Shown here: positions 25,351 to 36,602 of the stretch, piece by piece | How positions within the stretch are numbered: position 1 is the stretch's first letter | How the letters are laid out: each line of letters starts with the position of its first letter | NCBI RefSeq assembly: GCF_021234875.1 | Contig: NZ_JAJQVM010000002.1 | Span: 186,001 to 250,000, forward strand | Source: Marinibactrum halimedae | Lineage (GTDB): Bacteria > Pseudomonadota > Gammaproteobacteria > Pseudomonadales > Cellvibrionaceae | DNA length: 64,000 nt | Direction: 5' to 3' | Notes under the pieces: generated by a model | What the model was told of the DNA's origin: nothing | What the model saw: the letters and a program-made list of their open reading frames with translations, nothing else | The model's database searches: none | Position numbers and translations under genes: made by a program

Positions 25351-26091
25351 ACACTGACCCTAGCAGTTATTGATGTTGACGACACGACAAATTCAATTAA
25401 AGACTCTTTTAAGGACCCTTAATTCGAAAATTGCGCTATGCCGCAAAGGTGGCACATTCTAACGGTTACCGTGTACATGTCTAGAGTGACTGGCATGAGA
25501 CTTGCGGCTAATAGACCAGTGAACGGTTCTCATTTATAAGCTGGTAATTGTGAAAGAGGCCAAAAAGGAGGTGATCATCTAGAAAAAGAAGAGTAATTGT
25601 CTAAAGAGGTCAACATTTTCCCTGCGACAAATTCTCAAATTAGAAGTCCATCATGTAATTCACATGAATTGTATAGAACTTGTGGTAAGGTCGCTGCTTA
25701 TACGCAATCTAATGAAATCTATCTAGGGTTTGTCTACCTTTATGTTATGAGAACTCTAAAAATGGGTCCAGAATTCTAAAAAAGTGTAGATTTTCGTCTA
25801 CCGTCGACGTTTTGGGGTGTGTCAATTGCTTTGCCATAATTTGTCTTGTCGCTATGGTTCAATCAACATAGATCTAATTGACAACATAGATCTAATTGAC
25901 AACATAGATCCAACAGGCATTCTAGATGCACATTTGCACCTATCTGGGGCGGGTATATATCCGTCATTATCGTGCGATCCCACTCATTTCGTCACGTTCA
26001 AAACATCCGTTAATTCTTACTCCCACTCGAAAACAATATTGCTAACAGATACTCAGCTATTCAATACACAGCCAATCAAAAGGATGATGAA
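25351..26091. promoter_or_regulatory. Divergent fabA / galU intergenic region
   Basis: 741 bases holding the promoters of fabA (minus) and galU (plus). Three elements stand out: an imperfect dyad around GAACGGTTC near 25520 in front of fabA, an extended Shine-Dalgarno-like sequence without start codon at 25565-25576, and a tandem repeat at 25865-25911. No convincing gene; frames at 25597 and 25817 show no family features. Confidence 0.45.
25865..25911 (+). repeat. 18-bp direct repeat, 2.5 copies
   Basis: Unit AACATAGATCTAATTGAC at 25865-25882 and 25883-25900 (identical), then 10 matching bases at 25901-25910. Each unit end together with the next creates TTGACA, a perfect sigma-70 -35 hexamer, at 25878-25883 and 25896-25901. 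It is 180 bases upstream of galU. Confidence 0.85.
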
Positions 26092-26925
26092 ATGATCAAA
26101 AAGTGTCTCTTCCCTGTTGCCGGATACGGTACTCGATTCCTACCAGCGACAAAGTCAATGCCGAAAGAAATGTTACCGGTGGTGAATAAGCCATTGGTTC
26201 AGTATGGCGTCGAAGAGTCGATTGAAGCCGGTTTAACAGAAATTGGGTTGGTAACAGGCCGTGGTAAACGTGCTATTACGGATCACTTTGATGTTAACTA
26301 CGAGCTTGAACATCAAATTGCGGGCACATCAAAAGAAGAGTTTTTGTCCAGCATTCGTGGGGTTATGGATAAAGCGCAATTTTCTATGACTCGCCAGCAA
26401 GAGATGCGAGGTTTAGGTGATGCCATTTTAAACGGCAAGCGCCTAATTGGTGATGAGCCTTTTGGTGTCGTCCTGTCTGATGACTTGTGTTTGTCTGAGG
26501 AAGAAGGCGTATTAGCGCAAATGGTGAAGCTCTACCGTCAATTCCGATGCAGCATTGTTGCCATTCAAGAAGTGCCTGAAGATCAAATTCATAAATTTGG
26601 TGTGATTGCTGGTGAAAAGTTGAAAGAGGGAATCTTCCAAGTTACCGACATGGTGGAAAAGCCAGCAAAAGAAGACGCGCCCAGCAACTTAGCCATCATC
26701 GGCCGTTATATTTTGACACCAGATATTTTTGAAATTATCGAAAACACCCCGCCTGGGAAAAATGGTGAAGTGCAATTAACCGATGCGTTGTTGCATCAAG
26801 CCAAGTCTGGGTGTGTATTGGCTTACAAATTTAAAGGCACACGTTTTGACTGTGGTAGCGTTGACGGTTTTGTTGAAGCGACCAACTATGTGTACAACAA
26901 CATCTACAAAAAAGGACAGGCGTAG
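26092..26925 (+). CDS. galU: UTP--glucose-1-phosphate uridylyltransferase
   Basis: 277 residues. It makes UDP-glucose from UTP and glucose-1-phosphate; the product feeds the UDP-glucose dehydrogenase at 16247 and polysaccharide synthesis. The nucleotidyltransferase signature [19 protein letters not shown] is at the N-terminus, SDDLCL holds the metal-binding Asp, and [12 protein letters not shown] and [18 protein letters not shown] are conserved. AAAGGATGATGAA supports ATG 26092. The phosphomannomutase gene starts 2 bases after its stop, so the two form an operon with translational coupling. Confidence 0.96.
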   Translation: MIKKCLFPVAGYGTRFLPATKSMPKEMLPVVNKPLVQYGVEESIEAGLTEIGLVTGRGKRAITDHFDVNYELEHQIAGTSKEEFLSSIRGVMDKAQFSMTRQQEMRGLGDAILNGKRLIGDEPFGVVLSDDLCLSEEEGVLAQMVKLYRQFRCSIVAIQEVPEDQIHKFGVIAGEKLKEGIFQVTDMVEKPAKEDAPSNLAIIGRYILTPDIFEIIENTPPGKNGEVQLTDALLHQAKSGCVLAYKFKGTRFDCGSVDGFVEATNYVYNNIYKKGQA

Positions 26926-26927
26926 TA

Positions 26928-28304
26928 ATGAGCGATAATGGCGCTGAAGAGATGAACAACGAGATCACATGTTTTAAAGCGTATGATATTCGTGGTCGTG
27001 TACCCGACCAGCTCAATGAAGACGTGGCCTATCGAATTGGGAGAGCGTTTGCCCATTTCTTGGAGGCGAAAAAAGTGGTTGTCGGGCACGATATTCGTTT
27101 AACCAGTCCATCGCTAACCGATGCCTTAATGCGTGGTATTACCGATGCTGGGTCTGATGTGCTTCACATTGGCCAATGTGGCACAGAAGAAGTTTATTTT
27201 GCGACTTTTGATAACGATGTGGATGGCGGAATTTGCGTGACAGCGAGCCATAATCCTATGGACTACAACGGGATGAAGCTGGTACGCCGTGGCTCTCGTC
27301 CCATTAGTGGTGATACTGGCTTGTTTGATATTAAAGCCATGGCTGAAGCGGGAGAATTTCCTGAGCCGACGTCCACAGGTTCTGTCCAGACATTAAATAG
27401 TCGTGAAGCTTACGTCGAGCATTTGATGAACTATATCGATGTGTCTGCATTGAAACCGTTGAAGGTTGTGGTGAATGCGGGAAATGGTGGGGCCGGAGCC
27501 GTCATTGATGCGATGGAATCTCAGTTACCACTAGACTTTGTGAAAGTGCATCATGAGGCCGATGGCAATTTCCCTAATGGCATTCCGAATCCATTATTGC
27601 CGGAAAACCGAGGCGCCACGATTGATGCCGTAGTAAGCGCCAAGGCCGATTTTGGTATCGCATGGGATGGCGACTTTGATCGGTGCTTCTTCTTTGATGA
27701 AAATGGTCGGTTTATTGAGGGGTATTATTTGGTGGGGTTGTTGGCGGAAGCCTTCCTTGCAAAAAACCCAGGTGCCAAGATTGTTCACGACCCTCGCTTA
27801 ACTTGGAATACCCGCGCAACCGTTGAATCGGCGGGCGGGGCTCCTATTCAAAGCAAAACCGGACATGCCTTTATTAAAGAGCGTATGCGCAGTGAAGATG
27901 CCGTCTACGGTGGTGAAATGAGTGCGCATCATTATTTCCGTGATTTTGCCTATTGCGACAGTGGCATGATTCCATGGCTACTTGTGGCAGAACTGATTTC
28001 GGTGAAAGGCAAATCGCTGTCTCAGTTGGTGGATGACTGCATGGCGGCTTATCCGTGCAGTGGGGAAATCAACAGTACGGTTGACGATGCCAAAGCAGTG
28101 ATTGCCAAAGCAGAGGCTCAGTACGCCGAAGGTGCGGAACACATTGATCATACTGACGGACTTTCCGTTGAGTATCCAGAGTGGCGTTTCAACCTTCGTA
28201 TGTCGAATACAGAGCCTGTGATTCGTTTGAATGTGGAATCCAAAGGGGATGTACCTTTAATGGAAGCAAAACGAGATGAGTTATTGGCGTTGATTCGAGC
28301 CTAA
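26928..28304 (+). CDS. Phosphomannomutase (CpsG/ManB-like)
   Basis: 458 residues, collinear with E. coli CpsG. Motifs: CFKAYDIRG at the N-terminus, active-site phosphoserine Ser107 in [15 protein letters not shown], metal loop WDGDFDRCF, sugar-binding [13 protein letters not shown], and C-terminal phosphate-binding [15 protein letters not shown]. It interconverts mannose-6-P and mannose-1-P (possibly also glucose phosphates, as in AlgC), giving GDP-mannose and, with galU upstream, UDP-glucose precursors for exopolysaccharide or LPS. An alternative ATG eight codons in ([12 protein letters not shown]) matches the family start better, but ATG 26928 follows the galU stop directly. A strong terminator follows at 28350. 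Confidence 0.92.
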   Translation: MSDNGAEEMNNEITCFKAYDIRGRVPDQLNEDVAYRIGRAFAHFLEAKKVVVGHDIRLTSPSLTDALMRGITDAGSDVLHIGQCGTEEVYFATFDNDVDGGICVTASHNPMDYNGMKLVRRGSRPISGDTGLFDIKAMAEAGEFPEPTSTGSVQTLNSREAYVEHLMNYIDVSALKPLKVVVNAGNGGAGAVIDAMESQLPLDFVKVHHEADGNFPNGIPNPLLPENRGATIDAVVSAKADFGIAWDGDFDRCFFFDENGRFIEGYYLVGLLAEAFLAKNPGAKIVHDPRLTWNTRATVESAGGAPIQSKTGHAFIKERMRSEDAVYGGEMSAHHYFRDFAYCDSGMIPWLLVAELISVKGKSLSQLVDDCMAAYPCSGEINSTVDDAKAVIAKAEAQYAEGAEHIDHTDGLSVEYPEWRFNLRMSNTEPVIRLNVESKGDVPLMEAKRDELLALIRA

Positions 28305-28349
28305 ACGCCTCTCTTTATTTTGTTCCTTTTAGATATTGATACCTATAGA

Positions 28350-28384
28350 AAAAGCCTCTGTTCGAAAGACAGGGGCTTTTTTGT
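28350..28384 (+). terminator. Intrinsic terminator after the galU-PMM operon
   Basis: AAAAGCCTCTG / CAGGGGCTTTT stem (one G-T pair), loop TTCGAAAGA, then TTTTTTG. It also faces the convergent YbaN-like gene. Confidence 0.9.
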
Positions 28385-28410
28385 TCGATCTTATTCTTTC
28401 CGTTTATGAG

Positions 28411-28833
28411 TTAGATTTCTGGGCTGGGAGTTTGTGTAAGTCGACAGAGGTAGATTGTGGTTGCGGTGCCAATACTTGTCAGCATGACGATGGCCCATAC
28501 ACTGCCAACAAGCCACATGGATAATCCAAGAGTGAGCCACAAAAAGAAAATAGCGCGGTTACGAACGGTTGCTGTAATCCCCAGCCCTGCTTCCCATCGT
28601 GTGATGATCGGCCCGAAAATTCGATGTTGAGACAGCCAGTGATGGAATCGTTCGCTGGAGCGGGCAAAGCACCACGACGCGAGCAAGATAAAAGGCGTTG
28701 TTGGGAGTAGTGGTAAAAATATTCCCGCAACACCGAGTACCAAAGCGACCCACCCGCCAGTAAGCAATAAAAAACGTTTTGTTGCTGAGGATGAATGAGC
28801 CATACCTTGGTGTTCTTGTGTCATAGCATACAA
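28411..28833 (-). CDS. YbaN/DUF454 family inner-membrane protein
   Basis: Up to 140 residues from ATG 28833; ATG 28824 and ATG 28803 are possible later starts and no ribosome-binding site decides. It has the YbaN signature: GWVALVLGVAGIFLPLLPTTPFILL followed by ASWCFARSSERFHHWL and a second membrane pair (FFLWLTLGLSMWLVGSVWAIVMLTSIG split). Three to four transmembrane segments, small soluble loops, function unknown in the family. It starts 13 bases after the pgi stop on the same strand, so it is co-transcribed with pgi. Confidence 0.82.
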   Translation of the reverse strand: MYAMTQEHQGMAHSSSATKRFLLLTGGWVALVLGVAGIFLPLLPTTPFILLASWCFARSSERFHHWLSQHRIFGPIITRWEAGLGITATVRNRAIFFLWLTLGLSMWLVGSVWAIVMLTSIGTATTIYLCRLTQTPSPEI

Positions 28834-28846
28834 GCCAAAGCCGAGA

Positions 28847-30481
28847 TTAAAGGCTGCCTTTATTCACGAGTTCAACCAATGCTTTGGTGGAGCCGTCCCA
28901 GTTTTCAGGCAGTGGCTCACCGGTTAACGCTGGGTAGACTTTTGCGCCTAATTGTTTGCCGAGCTCGACACCCCATTGGTCGTAAGGGTTGAGCCCCCAC
29001 AGTGTGCCCAAACAAAATACTTTGTGTTCGTACAACGCAATCAGTGCACCCAATGACTCAGGGTTGAGCTGTTCCAGTAGTAATGTATTGCTTGGACGAT
29101 TGCCCGGAATCACTTTATGGGGTGCTAAGGTCTCAGCATCGCTCGCGCTTGCTCCGCCATCGAGCAGTTCTTTCGTCGCCGTTTCCAATGACTTACCGGT
29201 AAGTAATGCTTGGCTTTGGGCGATGCAGTTGGACATCAGGTGGGTGTGGTGGCCATCCAGCGGGCTCATTGGCTTAACGCTGCCAATAAAGTCAACCAAG
29301 ACACCTTGCGTACCTTGATGCAGCAATTGATGGAAAGAGTGTTGGCCGTTGGTGCCTTCGGTACCCCACAAAACCAATCCAGTATGGTGTTTTAGCGGCT
29401 GGCCGTTACGATCAACTTGTTTGCCCAAACTTTCCATGTCCAATTGCTGCAAATAGGCTGGTAAACGGCTCATGCGTTGGGCATAGGGAAGAATCGCTTG
29501 GTTGTTGTATCCCCAACAGGCGCTGTACCAGAAGGTAATTAAGGCCATCAGCATTGGCATATTGCTTTCGATGGGCGCTTCTGCGAAATGCTGATCCATG
29601 GCATTCGCGCCTTTCAGTAAAGATTGGAAACCGTCCATGCCGATGGCAATGGCAATGGGTAGCCCAATGGCTGACCACAATGAATAACGGCCACCTACCC
29701 AGTCCCACATTGGGAAAATATTTTGCTCGGCAATACCAAATTCAACGGCAGCTTTAATGTTGCTGCTGACAGCAACGAAGTGTTTGTGTAAGTCTGCTTC
29801 TGCACATCCACCTTGCATCACCCATTCTCGTGCAGCCAAGGCATTCTCCCGGGTTTCTAAGGTTGAGAACGACTTTGACGCAACAATGAACAAGGTGGTT
29901 TCTGGGTTCAGCGTTTTCACCACATCGCTTAAGTCGGCGCCATCGATGTTTGCTACAAAGTGGACTTGTGGTGATGCTTTCTTTACATCCGCCAAGGCAG
30001 TCACGACCATGCGAGGCCCTAGGTCTGAACCGCCAATTCCAATATTGACCACGTCGGTGATGGGTTTGCCAGACTGACCTAGCCACTCGCCATCGTGCAA
30101 TGAGCGAACAAACGGGCTCATTTTTTCTAAGGTTTCGGCAACCACTTCTTGCTCTGGCGTGCTTGGAGCACCCTGAAAGCGCAATGCGGTATGCAGAGCG
30201 GGTCTATTTTCGGTGTTGTTTACAATGTCGCCTCCCAACAAGCCTGCAACGGCTTCGGGTAACTTGGCCTCTTTGGCGATGTTGGTTAACAATCCGAGAG
30301 TTTCGGCAGTGAGGTGGTTTTTGGAATAATCCAAGTACAAGCCTGCGGCTTGCAGAGAAAAGTCTTGTGTTCGAGTGGGAGCACTAACAAACAGCTCCGC
30401 GAGAGTGGTTTGCCATTGCTCTTTATGGCTCAGTAATTGGCTCCAGCTCGGGTACGTATAGGTATCGCCAGTAATCTGCAT
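28847..30481 (-). CDS. pgi: Glucose-6-phosphate isomerase
   Basis: 544 residues, normal length. It interconverts glucose-6-P and fructose-6-P in glycolysis and in the supply of mannose and glucose nucleotide sugars. Recognisable segments: VNIGIGGSDLGPRMV (sugar-phosphate loop), FIVASKSFSTLETRENA, WDWVGGRYSLWSAIGLPIA (the GGRYSLWS signature), QLDMESLGKQ, GTEGTNGQHSFHQLLHQG (PGI signature 2) and the C-terminal YDQWGVELGK. The gene is followed by the YbaN-like gene and precedes nothing on its own strand until ispB, 200 bases upstream. Confidence 0.96.
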   Translation of the reverse strand: MQITGDTYTYPSWSQLLSHKEQWQTTLAELFVSAPTRTQDFSLQAAGLYLDYSKNHLTAETLGLLTNIAKEAKLPEAVAGLLGGDIVNNTENRPALHTALRFQGAPSTPEQEVVAETLEKMSPFVRSLHDGEWLGQSGKPITDVVNIGIGGSDLGPRMVVTALADVKKASPQVHFVANIDGADLSDVVKTLNPETTLFIVASKSFSTLETRENALAAREWVMQGGCAEADLHKHFVAVSSNIKAAVEFGIAEQNIFPMWDWVGGRYSLWSAIGLPIAIAIGMDGFQSLLKGANAMDQHFAEAPIESNMPMLMALITFWYSACWGYNNQAILPYAQRMSRLPAYLQQLDMESLGKQVDRNGQPLKHHTGLVLWGTEGTNGQHSFHQLLHQGTQGVLVDFIGSVKPMSPLDGHHTHLMSNCIAQSQALLTGKSLETATKELLDGGASASDAETLAPHKVIPGNRPSNTLLLEQLNPESLGALIALYEHKVFCLGTLWGLNPYDQWGVELGKQLGAKVYPALTGEPLPENWDGSTKALVELVNKGSL

Positions 30482-30682
30482 GCGATGATTGCCTCTTGCT
30501 TAATTAGTCTTATTCCAATGCGCGCCTTGGGGCGGCAACGAATCCTCTGCAAGTCTTTTTATTTTTATTCAATCCCAGTAAGGGTGTTTTTCACTGAGAT
30601 TGTTGATGGCGCATAAAGCTGCGCTCTTATTGTTGAAGTTAGTGATTGAGCTTTTCCGGGTTTTACTTTGTAGCCCTGATTA

Positions 30683-31645
30683 TTAATGATTCCGGCCAAT
30701 GGCAAAGTGAGCTAAATCGATCAACGCTTTTTTATAAATGCTGTCCGGTAAGATCGACAGTTGCTCAATGGCGGATTCAGAGTGCCCGGCTGCTTTTTTC
30801 TTCGTGTAGGAAAGCGCACCGCTTGAGTTTACTATGTTTACGATGTCAGATAGATGATCAAGGCCGCCGTTTCGGATGCTTGAAGCAATGATTTCACGGT
30901 CTTTCTCGCTGCTGTGCTTCATAGCAAAGATCAAAGGCAATGTTGGTTTGCCTTCGGCAAGGTCGTCACCGACGTTTTTACCCAGCGTTTCTGCATCACC
31001 TTCGTAGTCTAGGGCATCATCAATGAGCTGGAAGGCGAGTCCAAGGTGATATCCGTATTGTTTTAATGCGTGTTGAACTTCCGTTGAGCCGCTGGCGATC
31101 ACGCCCGCGCATTGGCCGGCGGCTTCAAAAAGGGCGGCGGTTTTTTTATGAATCACCGAAAAGTAACTGTCTTCTCCTACGGAAGGGTCTTTCGCATTGA
31201 CCAGTTGCTGCACTTCACCTTCTGAAATCAAATTCGTGGTATCGGCAAGAATGTTCATGATTTCCATCTTGCCGATTTTGACCATCATTTGAAATGCACG
31301 GGAATATAGAAAATCACCGACCAAAACGCTTGGGGCATTCCCCCAGTTGGCGTTGGCTGTTGGGCGTCCGCGACGTAACTCCGACATATCCACCACATCA
31401 TCATGTAATAAAGTAGCGGTATGAATGAATTCGATAATGGCGGCCAACTCTAGGTGCTGTTGGTGTTTGTAACCCAGCGCTTTAGCACCAAGCAAAACGA
31501 TAAGGGGTCTTAGTCGTTTGCCGCCAGCTTCTACCAAATATTGGCCAATGTTTTCTACTAACCCTACGTCGGAATGCAATTGGTCGATAATGAGTTGGTT
31601 TACAGCGGAGAAGTCATCAGCAACGACTTGATGAAAAGGCAGCAT
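30683..31645 (-). CDS. ispB: Octaprenyl diphosphate synthase
   Basis: 320 residues. It builds the long isoprenoid tail of ubiquinone from FPP and IPP. First aspartate-rich motif DDVVD at 82-86 (LLHDDVVDMSELRRG), second DDALD at 209-213 (QLIDDALDYEGD), GGKRLRP near residue 42. The fixed order with the divergent rplU-rpmA-obgE genes is the standard gammaproteobacterial arrangement. ATG 31645 gives an N-terminus like that of E. coli IspB. The 281-base gap to rplU must hold divergent promoters. Confidence 0.95.
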   Translation of the reverse strand: MLPFHQVVADDFSAVNQLIIDQLHSDVGLVENIGQYLVEAGGKRLRPLIVLLGAKALGYKHQQHLELAAIIEFIHTATLLHDDVVDMSELRRGRPTANANWGNAPSVLVGDFLYSRAFQMMVKIGKMEIMNILADTTNLISEGEVQQLVNAKDPSVGEDSYFSVIHKKTAALFEAAGQCAGVIASGSTEVQHALKQYGYHLGLAFQLIDDALDYEGDAETLGKNVGDDLAEGKPTLPLIFAMKHSSEKDREIIASSIRNGGLDHLSDIVNIVNSSGALSYTKKKAAGHSESAIEQLSILPDSIYKKALIDLAHFAIGRNH

Positions 31646-31926
31646 TTAAGAGTGGTCCTGTCAAAAAATTTGCCTGCATCCTAGGAGTGTCCATGGTGCA
31701 GGTCAAGGTAGCAATGGATTCTAAACGGCCAAACATTGCAGTTTTAGTGGCTTCGCACTTGTGACTTAGGGGTATTTTACGTACAATCGCCGCCCAATTT
31801 AAATACGGTTCAAGTTTTGGTGGTAGCACTGAATAGTCTTTGTTACCTAAAAGGCCTGAAAAAATATCTTTTTTCATTACGGCCTACTTCGTACCGTCCA
31901 ATCCATTATATTGGAGCGCATTGCTA

Positions 31927-32238
31927 ATGTACGCAGTTTTTGCAAGCGGTGGTAAGCAGCACCGTGTAACGGAAGGCGAAGTCCTGAAGTTAGAAAAAAT
32001 TGAAGTCGCTACTGGCGAATCTGTTGAATTCGATCAAGTGTTGTTGGTTGCTAACGGTGACGATGTCAAAGTTGGTGCCCCTTTGGTTGATGGTGCTAAA
32101 GTGACCGCAGAAGTGGTTAACCACGGCCGTGCTGACAAGGTGAAAATCATCAAGTTCAAGCGTCGTAAGCACCACATGAAGCGTCAAGGTCACCGTCAGT
32201 GGTACACCGAAGTTAAAATCACTGGAATTCAAGGTTAA
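31927..32238 (+). CDS. rplU: 50S ribosomal protein L21
   Basis: 103 residues. The start ATG 31927 ([18 protein letters not shown]) is the family start; an in-frame ATG at 31840 would add 29 unrelated residues. Conserved features: GGKQHRV, the middle [17 protein letters not shown] and the basic end [16 protein letters not shown] that contacts 23S rRNA. First gene of the rplU-rpmA pair, 21 bases before rpmA. Confidence 0.97.
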   Translation: MYAVFASGGKQHRVTEGEVLKLEKIEVATGESVEFDQVLLVANGDDVKVGAPLVDGAKVTAEVVNHGRADKVKIIKFKRRKHHMKRQGHRQWYTEVKITGIQG

Positions 32239-32259
32239 TTTGGGAAAGAGGTAATACTC

Positions 32260-32517
32260 ATGGCTCACAAAAAAGCTGGTGGTAGTACACGTAACGGTCG
32301 CGACTCAGAAAGTAAACGCCTTGGTGTTAAGCGCTTTGGCGGCGAAGTAGTTGCGGCAGGTAACATTCTTGTTCGTCAACGTGGTACCAAGTTCCACGCA
32401 GGCGTTAACGTCGGTATCGGCAAAGATCATACTCTTTTCGCGAAGTCTGAAGGCGTCGTGAAGTTTGAGGTCAAAGGCCCGCAAAACCGTAAATTCGTCA
32501 GCATTGTTTCTGCCTAA
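32260..32517 (+). CDS. rpmA: 50S ribosomal protein L27
   Basis: 85 residues beginning [16 protein letters not shown], the unprocessed gammaproteobacterial form whose N-terminus reaches the peptidyl-transferase centre. [22 protein letters not shown] and [12 protein letters not shown] are family hallmarks. GGGAAAGAGG precedes the start. A terminator at 32573 separates it from obgE. Confidence 0.97.
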   Translation: MAHKKAGGSTRNGRDSESKRLGVKRFGGEVVAAGNILVRQRGTKFHAGVNVGIGKDHTLFAKSEGVVKFEVKGPQNRKFVSIVSA

Positions 32518-32572
32518 GTTCTCTGAACGATAGCAGACAACGCAAAACGAATATCAGCACTTAGTGTTGGCG

Positions 32573-32606
32573 AAAAGCCCCATCATGATTCATGGTGGGG
32601 CTTTTT
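32573..32606 (+). terminator. Intrinsic terminator after rpmA
   Basis: GCCCCATCATG / CATGGTGGGGC stem (one wobble pair) with ATT loop, flanked by AAAA and TTTTT. It separates rplU-rpmA from obgE, which must have its own promoter or be read through. Confidence 0.88.
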
Positions 32607-32734
32607 CGTTGTCTAGGGAACTCCGAGTAAAATTTCCCGTACAATAGGCGACAAATGCATCTATACAATTTATAGATGTGATATCAACTACACCATATTA
32701 AACACACAGCGTCGCCGCTGTTCGCAAGTGGTAG

Positions 32735-33937
<1,203 letters not shown>

Positions 33938-34018
33938 ACTCTCTTTTTAGACTCTCTTTTCTTGTTGAATTATGGGTGATCACACAGATTGCCCAGCTGT
34001 CTTTGAGTGATACCCCCA

Positions 34019-35152
34019 ATGAACCAACGTGAACAATTCTTTTCTGCTACTGCCAAGCCCCGTCGTTGGGTGGTGAAAATCGGCAGCTCATTGTTAACCG
34101 ACAACGGACGTACGTTGGATGTCCCGGCCATCAATGGCTGGGTGACTCAAATGGCTCAACTTCGTCAACAGGGTATTGAAGTAGTTTTAGTGTCTTCAGG
34201 AGCCGTGGCGGCGGGTATGTCTCAATTGGGGTGGAAAGAACGCCCAGACCGCATTCATGAACTTCAGGCCGCTGCCGCTGTAGGTCAAATGGGGCTTGTT
34301 CAAACCTACCAGCAAGCGTTTCATCGCTACCAACTGCATGCCGCCCAAATCCTTCTCGATCACGATGATATGTCCAACAGAACTCGCTATCTCAATGCGC
34401 GTTCTACGTTAAAAACGTTGCTATCCCTCGGAGTAATTCCAGTAGTCAATGAGAACGACACCGTGGTCACCGATGAGATACGCTTCGGGGATAACGATAC
34501 TCTAGCTGCACTGGTCACTAATCTGGTTGAAGCAGAGCTGCTGGTTATATTGACCGATCAACCGGGTATGTATAACGACGATCCACGTTCTAATCCTGAA
34601 GCAACGTTAATCAATGAAATATCCAGCCAATCACCAGAGTTAGACCGTATGGCGGGTGATGGTGGGCGCCTTGGGCGCGGTGGAATGATTACCAAGGTGC
34701 GTGCCGCTCGATTGGCAGCACGCTCTGGTGCCCATTCGATTATCGTTGGTGGCAAGTTGGATAATGTTCTCGGTCGACTTTTAGAAGGTGAATCTCTGGG
34801 TACGCTTATGGTGGCAGACCAACAACCCCAGCAAGCTCGTAAACATTGGTTAGCGGGACAGCTACAAATGCGCGGGACATTAACGCTAGATGCCGGCGCG
34901 GTGAGTGTGTTACGCGATAAAGGCACCAGTTTATTAGCCGTAGGGGTTCGAGAATGTCATGGGGATTTCCATCGTGGTGACATGGTGGTGTGTATCGATA
35001 CCAACGGTGATGAAGTTGCGCGAGGTCTGGTCAATTATTCTGCTGAAGAAGTTCGATTGATCCAAGGGGCTTCAACGGAGTCGATTCGAGAGCGCTTAGG
35101 GTACAAAGATCAAGATGAGCTGATCCATCGCGATAACTTGGTGTTAGTGTAA
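34019..35152 (+). CDS. proB: Glutamate 5-kinase
   Basis: 377 residues from ATG 34019 (a GTG at 34007 is also in frame). It phosphorylates glutamate for proline synthesis. The amino-acid-kinase domain shows [44 protein letters not shown] and [15 protein letters not shown]. The C-terminal PUA domain (residues about 280-370; [23 protein letters not shown]) is present as in full-length ProB. Part of the obgE-proB gene order common in gammaproteobacteria; proA is not adjacent. Confidence 0.96.
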   Translation: MNQREQFFSATAKPRRWVVKIGSSLLTDNGRTLDVPAINGWVTQMAQLRQQGIEVVLVSSGAVAAGMSQLGWKERPDRIHELQAAAAVGQMGLVQTYQQAFHRYQLHAAQILLDHDDMSNRTRYLNARSTLKTLLSLGVIPVVNENDTVVTDEIRFGDNDTLAALVTNLVEAELLVILTDQPGMYNDDPRSNPEATLINEISSQSPELDRMAGDGGRLGRGGMITKVRAARLAARSGAHSIIVGGKLDNVLGRLLEGESLGTLMVADQQPQQARKHWLAGQLQMRGTLTLDAGAVSVLRDKGTSLLAVGVRECHGDFHRGDMVVCIDTNGDEVARGLVNYSAEEVRLIQGASTESIRERLGYKDQDELIHRDNLVLV

Positions 35153-35202
35153 AGCGTGTTGATCTAAAAATAGATTCTATAAGTCATGGTTCGGGAGTGG
35201 TT

Positions 35203-36261
35203 TTGAGTATTTTTAAAGAGCACATCGTAGCGATGGGGGCGTATTCCCCACCGTTGAAAGGGCGTAATCCGATTGATTACACGTTGCTGGATTTTAACGA
35301 ACGTACTATTCCGGTAGCCGAACCTATCAAGCAGGCCATGATTGCGTTTATTAACAGTGACCGCCTACAAACCTACCCAGCATATGGCGATATCACGGCT
35401 CAATTGGCATCTTATTGTGATGTGAATGAAAGCCAAGTGATGATCACCAACGGCTCTGATCATGGTATTGAGTTAACGATTCGTGGTGTTTGCTGCGAAG
35501 GCAGTGAGGCAATTATTCCTGGCCCCAGTTTTCCCATGTACCACCAAGTGGCGGGTGTGGAAGGTATGGTTATTCATGAACCGCTTTACACGCGCGAATC
35601 TGGTTACCCAGTTCAACAGGTGAAGGCACTGATCAATGACAACACCAAGTTGATTGTGGTTTCCAACCCCAACAATCCTTCAGGTACATTGACGACACGA
35701 GAGGTAATTATTGAGCTCGCTAACGCTGCACCTCAGGCGGCGATTCTGGTGGATGAGTGCTATTTTGAATATACCCAAGTGAGTATGAGCGACTGTGTTG
35801 AAGAATACCCGAACATCGTCATTACGCGTACATTTTCTAAAACTTGGGGGCTTCCATCGGTGCGTTTTGGCTATGTCATTGCGGCGGAAAAAAATATTCA
35901 GGCATTGTTAAATGTGCGTGGCCCTTATGACATTAATCAGTTGGCGGTAGTCGCGGCCGAAGCGGCGTTACGTCATCCTGAATACACAGAGCAGTATGTA
36001 GCAGAAGTGATGAACGTGAGTAAACCAATGATGGAATCATTTCTCGAAGAACATCAGATTCAATTTTGGCCAACAGCCGCCAATTTTGTGTGGATTTTCC
36101 CCGATAGAGCTCAGATGCTCAATGACGCATTACGCGCCGAAGGCATTCTTGTGCGCCCCAAAGCGGATACAGATGGAAAGATTGGGTTGCGCATTACTCT
36201 TGGAACTCAGATTCAGACTCAGCGTTTGATCGCAGTAATGAAGCACTTTTTTGAAGGTTAA
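35203..36261 (+). CDS. Class I/II aminotransferase, HisC-like
   Basis: About 352 residues. Two starts are possible: GTG 35197 and TTG 35203; the latter leaves GGGAG five bases upstream and is preferred. It is a fold-type-I PLP enzyme of the histidinol-phosphate-aminotransferase group: LDFNERTIPV at the N-terminus, ITNGSDHGIELTIR (phosphate and PLP contacts), VSNPNNPSGT, DECYFEY, the PLP lysine in RTFSKTWGLPSVRFGYV (Lys in FSKT) and a C-terminal RPKADTDGKIGLRITLGT with the carboxylate-binding Arg. No other his genes are close, so the true substrate may be another amino acid; with proB it forms a possible amino-acid block. Confidence 0.88.
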   Translation: MSIFKEHIVAMGAYSPPLKGRNPIDYTLLDFNERTIPVAEPIKQAMIAFINSDRLQTYPAYGDITAQLASYCDVNESQVMITNGSDHGIELTIRGVCCEGSEAIIPGPSFPMYHQVAGVEGMVIHEPLYTRESGYPVQQVKALINDNTKLIVVSNPNNPSGTLTTREVIIELANAAPQAAILVDECYFEYTQVSMSDCVEEYPNIVITRTFSKTWGLPSVRFGYVIAAEKNIQALLNVRGPYDINQLAVVAAEAALRHPEYTEQYVAEVMNVSKPMMESFLEEHQIQFWPTAANFVWIFPDRAQMLNDALRAEGILVRPKADTDGKIGLRITLGTQIQTQRLIAVMKHFFEG

Positions 36262-36280
36262 GGAACACAATCGTTAAACC

Positions 36281-36559
36281 ATGTATATTTTTTCAGTAAC
36301 AGCTAAAGCCAAAACCGCCATTCATGGATTCGAAGCCGGACACGAAGCTCCCTTTATCGTTTATATCGATTTCAAGGACTTGATCGGAGCAGAGCAGCTC
36401 GCACGATTGTTTGTGATGAAAGAAGGTTTTTATGAAGTGGTGATTGAAAAGCGGCGACGGCTCACCAAAGATAAAGTCATTCGGCTTAAGCGCAAAGATC
36501 AGCAAATCAAAGAAGCGCTGGAAACAGGCTATGCCATTCAGTTATTCGATGAGCATTGA
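36281..36559 (+). CDS. Small protein of unknown function
   Basis: 92 residues, mostly charged and soluble, no signal peptide or membrane segment. Hydrophobic core strands (IYIFSVTAKAKTAIHGF-like start, PFIVYIDFKDLIGAEQLARLF, YEVVIEKRRR) suggest a small alpha/beta fold, with a strongly basic middle (KRRRLTKDKVIRLKRKDQQ) that could contact nucleic acid or phosphate. It starts 19 bases after the aminotransferase stop, same direction, so probably in the same transcript. I do not recognise the family. Confidence 0.6.
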   Translation: MYIFSVTAKAKTAIHGFEAGHEAPFIVYIDFKDLIGAEQLARLFVMKEGFYEVVIEKRRRLTKDKVIRLKRKDQQIKEALETGYAIQLFDEH

Positions 36560-36602
36560 CTGTCATCGGGAAGAACGCTCGGGTTGTTCAGAAGTTTCCA
36601 GA

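Noticed and set aside
25511-25535. Imperfect dyad around GAACGGTTC upstream of fabA as a FabR/DesT operator
   Set aside because: Half-sites beyond the central 9 bases do not match the known operator spacing; not enough to call.
25597-25779. 60-codon frame following the orphan Shine-Dalgarno-like sequence
   Set aside because: TTG start 20 bases from the ribosome-binding sequence, no family features; more likely a chance frame.
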